Of a stretch of 18,798 bases of DNA, positions 7,173 to 13,730 are shown piece after piece (the stretch's first letter is position 1; every line of letters starts with the position of its first letter). Position numbers and translations under genes: made by a program. The notes under the pieces were generated by a model that had not been told where the DNA came from, made no database searches, and worked only from the letters and a program-made list of their open reading frames with translations. Origin of the DNA: an uncultured Eubacteriales bacterium (GTDB lineage: Bacteria; Bacillota; Clostridia; Oscillospirales; Oscillospiraceae); assembly GCA_900544945.1 (NCBI GenBank), contig UQXG01000027.1:1-18798 (forward strand). Reading direction: 5' to 3'.

Positions 7173-8233
7173 AAAATCTGGAAAAATACTTGTCCCTGTT
7201 GGATGGCGAGGCGGACGGCCTGCTGCTGACCAGCCGCTGCAGCCGCCATTACTGCGCGGAATTTGACATTGCCGAGGGCATGGCCGTCGTATCCAAGTCC
7301 GGCTGCCGCTATTTCACCGACAGCCGCTACCTGGAATCCGCCCAGAAAAACATCCGGGATTTTACCGTGCTGGATGTGGGCGCCGGTCGGGGCTATGTCC
7401 GGCGAATCAACGAGGCCATCTCCGACTTCGGAATCACCTGCCTGGGCTATGAGGAAAAATATCTGACGGCAGAGGAGCTTCTGCGCTTTGAGGAGGAACT
7501 GAAAGCCCCGCTTCTGCCCATCAGCGGAAAGCTCAACGCCTTCCGGGACGTAAAGGAGCCCTGGGAGCTGGAGCGGATGAAAAAGGCTCAGGCAATCACG
7601 GACCAGGCCTTTGCGGAGATTCTGACAAAAATCCGACCCGGCATGACGGAATTGGCGCTACAGGCAGAGCTGATTTATGCCATGTACAAAAACGGCGCCA
7701 CCGGCCTGGCCTTTGACCCCATCGTGGTCTCCGGCCCCAACACCAGCCTGCCCCACGGAGTGGCCGGGGAGCGGGTGATTCAGCCGGGGGATTTTATCAC
7801 CATGGACTTCGGGGCGGCCTGGCAGGGCTACTGTTCGGACATGACCCGCACGGTGGCAGTGGGTTCCGCATCTGCGGAAATGCGCTATGTGTATGCCGTG
7901 GTGCTGGAGGCTCAGCAGACCGCCATCGCAGCAACGAAAGCTGGGCTCACCGGTGCGGAAATTGACGCAATTGCCCGAAATGTCATTGCCAAGGCGGGCT
8001 ACGGCGGCTTCTTCGGCCACAGCTACGGCCACGGCCTGGGGCTGGAAATCCACGAGGGCCCGAACCTGAGCCCCCGGTATGAAAAGCCCATTCCGGCCGG
8101 TGCGGTGTGTTCGGCGGAGCCGGGAATCTATCTGCCCGGAAAATTCGGCGTGCGTATCGAGGATGTGACAGTGATTGCCGAAAATGGCACAATCGACATG
8201 ACAAAGAGCCCGAAAAATCTCATTATTGTCTAA
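7169..8233 (+). CDS. M24 metallopeptidase (Xaa-Pro aminopeptidase/dipeptidase type)
   Basis: A 354-residue cytoplasmic peptidase that cleaves N-terminal residues before proline or Xaa-Pro dipeptides. Residues 1 to about 125 form the creatinase-like N-terminal domain and 130-354 the pita-bread catalytic domain. The five metal ligands are visible: Asp213 (MDFGA), Asp224 (CSDMTRT), His288 (GHGLG), Glu317 (AEPGIY) and Glu331 (RIEDV). His196 (LPHG) is the expected substrate-site histidine. Length fits the short YqhT/PapA-like group. In Bacillus subtilis yqhT also lies directly upstream of efp, so the gene order is conserved. A link with EF-P, which helps translate proline runs, is plausible but inferred. 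Aminopeptidase versus dipeptidase activity cannot be decided from sequence. Confidence 0.92.
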   Translation: MKNLEKYLSLLDGEADGLLLTSRCSRHYCAEFDIAEGMAVVSKSGCRYFTDSRYLESAQKNIRDFTVLDVGAGRGYVRRINEAISDFGITCLGYEEKYLTAEELLRFEEELKAPLLPISGKLNAFRDVKEPWELERMKKAQAITDQAFAEILTKIRPGMTELALQAELIYAMYKNGATGLAFDPIVVSGPNTSLPHGVAGERVIQPGDFITMDFGAAWQGYCSDMTRTVAVGSASAEMRYVYAVVLEAQQTAIAATKAGLTGAEIDAIARNVIAKAGYGGFFGHSYGHGLGLEIHEGPNLSPRYEKPIPAGAVCSAEPGIYLPGKFGVRIEDVTVIAENGTIDMTKSPKNLIIV

Positions 8234-8252
8234 GATTTTTTTCGGTTTCCTC

Positions 8253-8281
8253 TTGCATAAGTGCCGCTTTTGCGGTACAAT
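8253..8281 (+). promoter_or_regulatory. sigma-A promoter of efp
   Basis: TTGCAT (8253-8258), a 17-bp spacer and TACAAT (8276-8281). The spacer and -10 contain a near-perfect inverted repeat, GTGCCGC-TTTT-GCGGTAC (8261-8278), which could be an operator. The leader is about 60 nt and carries AGGAGG (8336-8341). Confidence 0.75.
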
Positions 8282-8349
8282 ATATGAGCTAAAGCTATGA
8301 ACACAAATCGCCTCCCAAAACGGAGAGGTAGTCTTAGGAGGATAAAAAC

Positions 8350-8913
8350 ATGATTTCTGCAGGCGATATTCGCAATGGTATTACCTTTGAGCTGGACGGC
8401 AAGGTGATGCAGGTCATCGAGTTCCAGCACGTCAAGCCCGGCAAGGGTGCTGCTTTCGTCCGCGTCAAGATGAAGAACGTCATCACCGGCGGCGTGACCG
8501 AGACCAGCCTGAACCCCTCTGCCAAGTTCCCCACCGCATACATTGAGAGAAAGAAGATGGAGTACTCCTACAACGACGGCTCCCTGTACTACTTCATGGA
8601 TCAGGAGACCTACGAGCTGGAGCCCATTGACGGCTCCGTTCTGGACGATTCCTTCAAGTTCGTCAAGGAGAACGACATCTGCACCATCATGAGCTACAAG
8701 GGCAAGGTCTTCGGCGTGGAAGTGCCCAACTTTGTAGACCTGGTGGTCACCAAGACCGAGCCTGGCTTTGCCGGCAACACCGCTACCAACGTTACCAAGC
8801 CCGCTACCGTGGAGACCGGTGCCGAGGTGAAGGTGCCCCTGTTTGTCAACGAGGGCGACAAGATTCAGATCGATACCCGTACCGGCGAGTACCTGGGCCG
8901 TTCCAAGGTCTAA
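8350..8913 (+). CDS. efp: translation elongation factor P
   Basis: A 187-residue EF-P, which binds the ribosome between P and E sites and relieves stalling on consecutive prolines. The KOW-like N-terminal domain carries the HVKPGKGAAF loop with Lys32 at its tip, the position that is post-translationally modified in many bacteria. The C-terminal OB domain ends with the signature DTRTGEYLGR. The modification type cannot be inferred because no modification enzyme is in the window. Codon use is strongly biased toward C/G-ending codons with few rare codons, as expected for a highly expressed protein. It has its own promoter, and the following CD1247-type gene is only 27 bases away without a terminator, so the two are probably co-transcribed. 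Confidence 0.97.
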   Translation: MISAGDIRNGITFELDGKVMQVIEFQHVKPGKGAAFVRVKMKNVITGGVTETSLNPSAKFPTAYIERKKMEYSYNDGSLYYFMDQETYELEPIDGSVLDDSFKFVKENDICTIMSYKGKVFGVEVPNFVDLVVTKTEPGFAGNTATNVTKPATVETGAEVKVPLFVNEGDKIQIDTRTGEYLGRSKV

Positions 8914-8940
8914 GAGCCTTGCGCTTTAAGGAGAATGATT

Positions 8941-9402
8941 ATGACGCTTTCTGAAAAGTCCGCCTATTTGAAGGGCCTGATGGAGGGCCTGAAGCTGAAC
9001 ACCGAGTCCAACGAGGGCAAGATGATCGCCGCCATTGTGGATTTGCTGGGTGACGTGACCAAGCGGGTCGGCGACATCGAGGAGACCACCATTGCCATCT
9101 CCGATGAGCTGGATGAAATCGAGGAAGACCTGGACGCCATCGAGGACTACATTCTCGACGATGAGGATGAAGAGGACTGGGACGACGAGGACTGGGACGA
9201 GGACGACACCGACGAGCTGGACGACGAGGAGTCCGAAGAGGGCTTCGAGTTCGGCGACGAGGATACCACCATCTATGAGGTGGAGTGCGCCTGCGGCGAG
9301 GTCATCGACTTCGACGAGGAGACCCTGGAGAAGGGAAGCATCGTCTGTCCCAACTGCGGCGAGACCCTGGAGTTCTCCCTGGAAGACGACGAAGAAGAGT
9401 AA
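8941..9402 (+). CDS. CD1247 N-terminal domain protein with zinc ribbon
   Basis: A 153-residue acidic protein. Residues 1-50 match the CD1247 N-terminal domain of Clostridia (start SEKSAYLKGLMEGLKL, then a helix). Residues 50-105 are an extremely acidic Asp/Glu linker. Residues 112-145 form a small zinc ribbon with Cys116, Cys118, Cys136 and Cys139. The function of this family is unknown to me; zinc ribbon plus acidic tail suggests binding to a basic or nucleic-acid-associated partner, which is inference. The start is placed at 8941, not at the ATG six bases earlier, because AAGGAG (8928-8933) is 7 bases from 8941 and only one base from 8935. It is co-transcribed with efp and followed by a strong terminator hairpin. 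Confidence 0.88.
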   Translation: MTLSEKSAYLKGLMEGLKLNTESNEGKMIAAIVDLLGDVTKRVGDIEETTIAISDELDEIEEDLDAIEDYILDDEDEEDWDDEDWDEDDTDELDDEESEEGFEFGDEDTTIYEVECACGEVIDFDEETLEKGSIVCPNCGETLEFSLEDDEEE

Positions 9403-9416
9403 TTTGCAGAGCAAGT

Positions 9417-9453
9417 GCCTGCCGCGGCTTTTGCCGCGGCAGGCTTCCTTTTT
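9417..9453 (+). terminator. strong hairpin terminator between the CD1247-type gene and lepB
   Basis: A perfect 12-bp GC-rich stem (9417-9428 with 9433-9444), a TTTT loop, then TTCCTTTTT. It ends 13 bases before the lepB start codon. Confidence 0.85.
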
Positions 9454-9466
9454 GTAGGTGTGTATC

Positions 9467-10003
9467 ATGGAAGAACAAAAGAAGAACCAAAGGAAAGACC
9501 GGGGCTTTGCCATTTTCTGCGCGGTGATGATCGTCCTGGTGCTCCTGAATACCTTCGTGGTGAAGCTGGCAATCGTGGACGGCCGGTCTATGTATCCCAC
9601 CCTTCACGACAGGCAGCTGCTGCTGGTGCTCCGGGTGGGTTCCCAGCCCCGGCATGGGGATGTGGTGGTGATTCATACAGGCGACGGCCTCCTGGATCGG
9701 ACGTATATCGTCAAGCGAGTGATTGCTACCCAGGGCGACCGGGTAAAAATCGATTATGACACCGATACGGTCACGGTCAACGAGATTCCCATTGACGAGC
9801 CCTATTTGAATCCGGAAGAACCTGACCCCATGGAGCCGAGAGATGGGCAGACGGTTGTGAGCCTGACAGTGCCGGAGGGCACGGTGTTTGTCATGGGGGA
9901 TAACCGGAACCACTCCGCCGACAGCCGCAGCGAAAAGTACGGCCCCATTGACGCAAAGAAAATCCTGGGGAAGGTGATTTTGCCTCAGGTCGGCGTCAGC
10001 TGA
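9467..10003 (+). CDS. lepB: signal peptidase I
   Basis: A 178-residue S26 leader peptidase that removes signal peptides from exported proteins at the outer face of the membrane. Residues 1-13 are cytoplasmic and charged, 14-32 form the single membrane anchor, and the rest is the extracytoplasmic catalytic domain. The Ser/Lys dyad is Ser41 in GRSMYP and Lys83 in IVKRVIA. The family box GDNRNHSADSR spans 144-154. Length suits a Gram-positive SipS-like enzyme. The ATG at 9467 is preferred over an in-frame GTG at 9458 because AGGTG (9456-9460) lies 6 bases upstream of the ATG. The gene begins right behind a terminator and its 3' end overlaps spmB by 8 bp. Confidence 0.95.
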   Translation: MEEQKKNQRKDRGFAIFCAVMIVLVLLNTFVVKLAIVDGRSMYPTLHDRQLLLVLRVGSQPRHGDVVVIHTGDGLLDRTYIVKRVIATQGDRVKIDYDTDTVTVNEIPIDEPYLNPEEPDPMEPRDGQTVVSLTVPEGTVFVMGDNRNHSADSRSEKYGPIDAKKILGKVILPQVGVS

Positions 10004-10508
10004 AAAAAAGCCTGGTGGTGAGGGAGGCCGCCCAGAAGCCCACAAAGTCTGCAAACAGGGCGGCAGGCAGGGTGTAGCGGGTCTTTTGAATCCCGGCGGC
10101 CCCAAAATAGACGCTGATGGTGTAGAAGGTGGTTTCCGTGGAGCCAAGCATCACCGCCGCCGTTCGGCCAATCTGGGAATCCACCCCGTATCGAGCCATC
10201 AGCTCTGCGCCTACGGCCAGAGCCGCGCTTCCGCTGAAGGGTCGCACCAGCACCAGCAGTGCCGTTTCCGGCGGAATGCCGAAAAAAGCAAATATCGGTT
10301 TCAGCAGTCCTCCCGCGGCTTCCGCCGCCCCGGAGGACTGCATCATTTTTACCGCCGTCAGCAGCAAAATCAGGGAGGGAGCGATGGAGGCCATCAGATA
10401 AAGGCCTTGCTTTGCCCCACCCAGCATCCGGGCATAGGCGTTCTCCCGCTTCCCCAGTGCCACTGCCATGGTGAAAAACAGAATGAGAGGAACCAGGTAA
10501 TCCGTCAT
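9996..10508 (-). CDS. spmB: spore maturation protein B
   Basis: A 170-residue hydrophobic membrane protein with the nucleoside-recognition (Gate) fold typical of SpmB. It starts with MTDYLVPLILFF and contains the family segments RPFSGSAAL and GSTETTFYTISVYFG. In Bacillus, SpmA and SpmB are needed for normal dehydration of the spore core; the transported substrate is unclear. The open frame extends further upstream, but the ATG at 10508 is chosen because the start overlaps the spmA stop as ATGA (10505-10508), a sign of coupling. Length is close to the usual 175-180. The 3' end overlaps the opposing lepB. Confidence 0.93.
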   Translation of the reverse strand: MTDYLVPLILFFTMAVALGKRENAYARMLGGAKQGLYLMASIAPSLILLLTAVKMMQSSGAAEAAGGLLKPIFAFFGIPPETALLVLVRPFSGSAALAVGAELMARYGVDSQIGRTAAVMLGSTETTFYTISVYFGAAGIQKTRYTLPAALFADFVGFWAASLTTRLFFS

Positions 10509-11080
10509 GGCTTCCAGACCTTTCCCAGCACCCAGGCACAGGCTACCCCCAGCCCGGCAGACAGAAGACTGGTGAACCACACCGCCGGGAGAATGTCGAA
10601 GGGGGAGGCGCATCCCAATGCGGAGCGTATCGCCGCCACATTTGCCGGAATCAGCTGGATGGAGGCGGTGTTCAGCACCACCAGACGGCAAAGCTCATCA
10701 TTGGCAACGGTTTGCCCGCCCGCAAGTCGCCGGGCGGCTTGGATTCCCATGGGGGTGGCGGCGTTGCCAAGCCCCAGCAGATTTGCGCAGAAATTTCCGC
10801 TGAGGTAGCCCGCCAGCTGAGGATCCCGGCGAGTGGAAGGGAAGACCCGATTCAAAAGGGGCCGGAACAGCCGGGAGAGCATTCCCATGATGCCTGCGGC
10901 CTCCATAACGGCGGCCACGCCCGACCAGAGACACACCGCCCCGGCCATGGAAAGAACCAGGCTCACCCCGGACTGGGCGCCCTGGAATACCGCCCCGGCA
11001 AGCTGGGCACCTTGTCCGTTCCAAAGGGCGCACAGAATACTGACGCCCACCATTCCCGTCCAGATCCAGCTCATCAGCAT
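10505..11080 (-). CDS. spmA: spore maturation protein A
   Basis: A 191-residue membrane protein of the SpmA/nucleoside-recognition family with about four to five hydrophobic segments. The family signatures GNFCANLLGLGNAATPMGI and VLNTASIQLIP are clear. It probably works as a pair with SpmB in the outer membrane of the forespore to allow spore-core dehydration; this is family knowledge. GGGGGG (11085-11090) sits 4 bases before the ATG at 11080; an ATG at 11074 is also possible. Its presence with spmB indicates that the host makes endospores. A possible mother-cell promoter lies just upstream. Confidence 0.94.
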   Translation of the reverse strand: MLMSWIWTGMVGVSILCALWNGQGAQLAGAVFQGAQSGVSLVLSMAGAVCLWSGVAAVMEAAGIMGMLSRLFRPLLNRVFPSTRRDPQLAGYLSGNFCANLLGLGNAATPMGIQAARRLAGGQTVANDELCRLVVLNTASIQLIPANVAAIRSALGCASPFDILPAVWFTSLLSAGLGVACAWVLGKVWKP

Positions 11081-11100
11081 GGAATCCCCCCTTTGCCTCT

Positions 11101-11128
11101 AGCCTATGCGCCGCTTCCTTGCGTATGC
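11101..11128 (-). promoter_or_regulatory. candidate sigma-E-like promoter of spmAB
   Basis: On the minus strand, GCATACG (11128-11122), a 13-bp spacer and CATAGGCT (11108-11101). These partly match the sigma-E consensus (KCATATT, about 14 bp, CATACANT). A transcript start near 11094 would give a very short leader containing the spmA ribosome binding site. The spacer is one base short and the match incomplete. Confidence 0.3.
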
Positions 11129-11169
11129 AAAACGCGTAGTCCCAGGGCGGAAGCCCCGGCACTGCGCGT

Positions 11170-11734
11170 TTATTCGGTTTCCGGAAAGTCCAGGCACGCC
11201 GGAGGAACCGCCCTGACCGCAAACTCATAGGAGCGGTCGGTGATGTAAATTTCCTGATATTGGGAAAGCTTTCCGGTGTCAATCCGCACAGGGCAGAATG
11301 CTATGTCCTGGCCTGCTTCCAGTACCTTCTGGCAAAAATAGGGAGATATGTGGGGAAAATCAGGCCTGTCCGTCAGAAAAACCAGCCCATTCGCCGCCTT
11401 CGGCCGCAGCCCCTCCCTTCGTACGGATTCCCGGCATTCTGCTGGAAACCAGTGGTACAGGGTGAGATTTTCGCCCGGTGAGAAAAGATTCTGAGCAGAA
11501 GGCCGGACGGGGAAAAGCCTGTCCGTAATGCGTCTTCCCAGGAAATAAAGGGAGAGTGCCAGAAAAAACCGGCGCTGTCCTGCCTCCGGGGCTTGCTCCG
11601 AATCCGCGGAAGGCAGTGCCCAATTCCTTCCAGAATTCGCCGCCAGGCAGCCGCTTTCTCCCTTTTTCCAGGAGAGAATGATACCGCCGGTACATTACCC
11701 GAGCCTCGGCCAGGGTCAGTACAAAGCTGTCCAT
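11170..11734 (-). pseudogene. frameshifted gene, possible ART-fold protein
   Basis: A gene broken by one apparent frameshift. It starts at ATG 11734 behind GGGAGG and a good promoter. The first frame reads well for about 48 codons to near 11590. The rest reads in the next frame down to TAA at 11172-11170. The span is 565 bases, exactly one more than a multiple of three, so one extra base explains it, most simply in the G run 11588-11591 or the A run 11563-11568. Removing it gives 187 residues. The second half has LYHWFPAECRESVRREGLRP followed by GLVFLTDRPDF and, later, EIYITDRSYEF. The pattern His, helix, GL, strand-LTD loosely recalls ADP-ribosyltransferase-fold proteins (KptA/DarT-like); this is weak inference. 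It is followed in the same direction by spmA. Confidence 0.6.
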
Positions 11735-11762
11735 TTTTCTGCCTCCCACATTTGTTTTCCAT

Positions 11763-11791
11763 ATTTTAGCATACAAGCCAGAACAAAGCAA
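11763..11791 (-). promoter_or_regulatory. sigma-A promoter of the frameshifted gene
   Basis: On the minus strand, TTGCTT (11791-11786), a 17-bp spacer and TAAAAT (11768-11763), with TG at the extended -10. The intact promoter and ribosome binding site suggest that the gene was recently functional or that the frameshift is a sequence error. Confidence 0.7.
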
Positions 11792-11907
11792 GGGGTCGGA
11801 TTTGAAAGCCGCCCAGGCCTTTGGCAGCAGATTCGCCTGTGGCCTTCCGGCGCAATGACAGCCTGGGAATTGTTTTTCGGAAGAAAAGGGAACGGATGGG
11901 GTTGTGG

Positions 11908-11935
11908 TTGCATTTTGTCGGGAATATGCTATACT
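11908..11935 (+). promoter_or_regulatory. sigma-A promoter of the kinase-pdxY-deacetylase operon
   Basis: TTGCAT (11908-11913), a 16-bp spacer and TATACT (11930-11935), with TG at 11927-11928. The leader of about 25 nt carries GGGAGG (11951-11956). Confidence 0.7.
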
Positions 11936-11964
11936 ACTACCAGAATCACAGGGAGGCGGAGAAT

Positions 11965-12903
11965 ATGGGCATTTTGGTCATCGGCATGATTTTTGTAGAC
12001 ATCAAGGGCTTTCCGGAGGCGGCGTTTATCCCCACAGGCCGAAACGTGGGACGGGTGGAGCGTGTCCACGGCGGCGTGGGCCGGAACGTGGCGGAGGACA
12101 TCGCCAACTGCGAGCTGCGCCCCACCTTCCTGAGCCTGGTGGATGACAGCGGCGACAGCCGGGATGTGCTGCGCAAGCTCCGGGCCCATAAGGTCAACAC
12201 CGACTATATCCGGACGACCCCCAACGGCCTGGGCACCTGGCTGGCGGTATTCGATAATTCCGGGGACGTAGCGGCCTCCATTTCCAACCGGCCGGACATG
12301 CTGCCCCTCATTGACACCCTGGACACCCAGGGGGACGAGATGTTTGCCAGTGCCGACAGCATCATCGTGGAAATCGATCTGGACAAGGAGATCATCAAGC
12401 GGGTCTTCCGTCTGGCTCAGAAGCATGGGAAAAAGGTCTATGCCGTGGTGGGCAACATGAGCGTTGCCCTGGAACGGCGGGATTTTCTGAAAAGCACCGA
12501 CTGCCTGGTGTGCAACGTCCAGGAGGCGGGACTGCTGTTCTGCGAGGATTATTCTGGCAAAACTCCGGTGGAAATGGCAGACATTCTGGCTGACAAGACC
12601 CAGGCAGCCCAGATTCCCGGCATGATTGTCACCATGGGCGGCGAGGGAGCGGTGTACGCCGGCCTTACCGGAGAGAAGGGCTGGTGCCCTGCCCGGAAGG
12701 TGGATGTGGTGGATACCACCGGCGCGGGGGATTCCTTCTGCGCCGGGGCAGCCATCGGCCTGACCTACGGCAAGGGTATGAAGCAGGCCTGCCAGATTGG
12801 CGCTATGCTGGCTTCCTCCGTCATCGTCACCACGGAGGCGGTCTGCCCCCGATTCCTGCCCCGGGAGCTGGGGCTGGATATGGATCCGGTGGAGTGCCTA
12901 TGA
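11965..12903 (+). CDS. PfkB-family carbohydrate/nucleoside kinase
   Basis: A 312-residue ribokinase-superfamily enzyme that phosphorylates a sugar or nucleoside with ATP. The C-terminal PfkB signature DTTGAGDSFCAGA (250-262) contains the catalytic base Asp256. The N-terminal signature GGVGRNVAEDIA (36-47) is closest in style to pseudouridine and nucleoside kinases. VTMGGEGAVY (222-231) is the usual ATP-side segment. No pseudouridine glycosidase gene is adjacent, so the substrate stays open. The frame is open further upstream, but ATG 11965 is chosen because GGGAGG lies 8 bases before it and the promoter overlaps the upstream part. The stop overlaps the pyridoxal kinase start as ATGA. It is the first gene of a three-gene operon. 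Confidence 0.88.
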   Translation: MGILVIGMIFVDIKGFPEAAFIPTGRNVGRVERVHGGVGRNVAEDIANCELRPTFLSLVDDSGDSRDVLRKLRAHKVNTDYIRTTPNGLGTWLAVFDNSGDVAASISNRPDMLPLIDTLDTQGDEMFASADSIIVEIDLDKEIIKRVFRLAQKHGKKVYAVVGNMSVALERRDFLKSTDCLVCNVQEAGLLFCEDYSGKTPVEMADILADKTQAAQIPGMIVTMGGEGAVYAGLTGEKGWCPARKVDVVDTTGAGDSFCAGAAIGLTYGKGMKQACQIGAMLASSVIVTTEAVCPRFLPRELGLDMDPVECL

Positions 12904-13730
12904 GACAACTGCGAATTCTGACCATCCAGGACGTGTCCTGCCTGGGGCAGTGCTCCATGACCGTGGCTCTGCCAGTGCTGTCTGCCTGCGGACACGAAAC
13001 CTGTGTGCTGCCCACCATGCTCCTTTCCACCCATACCGGCGGCTTCGGAAGGCCGGAAATTGTCCGCTTTTCCGATCGCCTGGCACCGATCATCGCCCAC
13101 TGGAAGGAAAATCAAATCACCTTCGATGCCGTTCTCACGGGCTATTTGGGAAGCGCGGCGGCAATCGAGACGGCGGAAACCGTCTTAAAGACCATGCTTG
13201 CCCCTGGTGGTCGTGCCATTGTGGATCCGGCCATGGCGGACAACGGCAAGCTCTATTCCGGCTTTGACGAAGCGTATGTGGAAAAAATGAAGAGTCTTTG
13301 CGCTCAGGCGGACTTCGTCCTGCCCAACCTGACCGAGGCCGCTCTGCTGGCGGGGCTTCCCCGGGAGGACAGAACCGATGCTGCCTATGGGGAATTTCTC
13401 CTAAAGCAGCTGAATCTTCCCCGGGTGCTGCTGACCGGGGTAGGGGAGCAGACCAGCGGCTTTCTTCTGAAGGATGGGGAGCGCTTCCGTGCCTATTCCC
13501 ATCCCCGGCTGTCCGGCAGCTTCAGCGGCACCGGCGACCTGTTCGCCGCCGCTTTTACCGGTCTGCTTGCTTCCGGAAAAGACGTGTATGAATCCGGGGT
13601 TTGTGCGGCAAACTTTACCTGCAAGGCCATTGCCCAAACCGCCGCTCACCGTACCCACTGGTACGGCCTCCAATTCGAGCCGGTGCTGCCGGAGCTGATG
13701 GCAATGTGCGGAAGGGAAGCAGAAGCATGA
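12900..13730 (+). CDS. pdxY: pyridoxal/pyridoxine/pyridoxamine kinase
   Basis: A 276-residue vitamin B6 kinase of the PdxK/PdxY group, converting pyridoxal and related vitamers to their 5'-phosphates for the salvage pathway. The N-terminal TIQDVSCLGQCSM and LLSTHTGG (41-48) segments are the family's substrate-binding regions. VDPAMADNGKLY (108-119) and LPNLTEA (141-147) are typical, and GTGD at 210-213 contains the catalytic Asp213. The start codon overlaps the preceding stop and the stop overlaps the next start, both as ATGA, so all three proteins are probably made in step. Length is normal. The choice between pdxY and pdxK-like naming is a convention here. Confidence 0.92.
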   Translation: MRQLRILTIQDVSCLGQCSMTVALPVLSACGHETCVLPTMLLSTHTGGFGRPEIVRFSDRLAPIIAHWKENQITFDAVLTGYLGSAAAIETAETVLKTMLAPGGRAIVDPAMADNGKLYSGFDEAYVEKMKSLCAQADFVLPNLTEAALLAGLPREDRTDAAYGEFLLKQLNLPRVLLTGVGEQTSGFLLKDGERFRAYSHPRLSGSFSGTGDLFAAAFTGLLASGKDVYESGVCAANFTCKAIAQTAAHRTHWYGLQFEPVLPELMAMCGREAEA

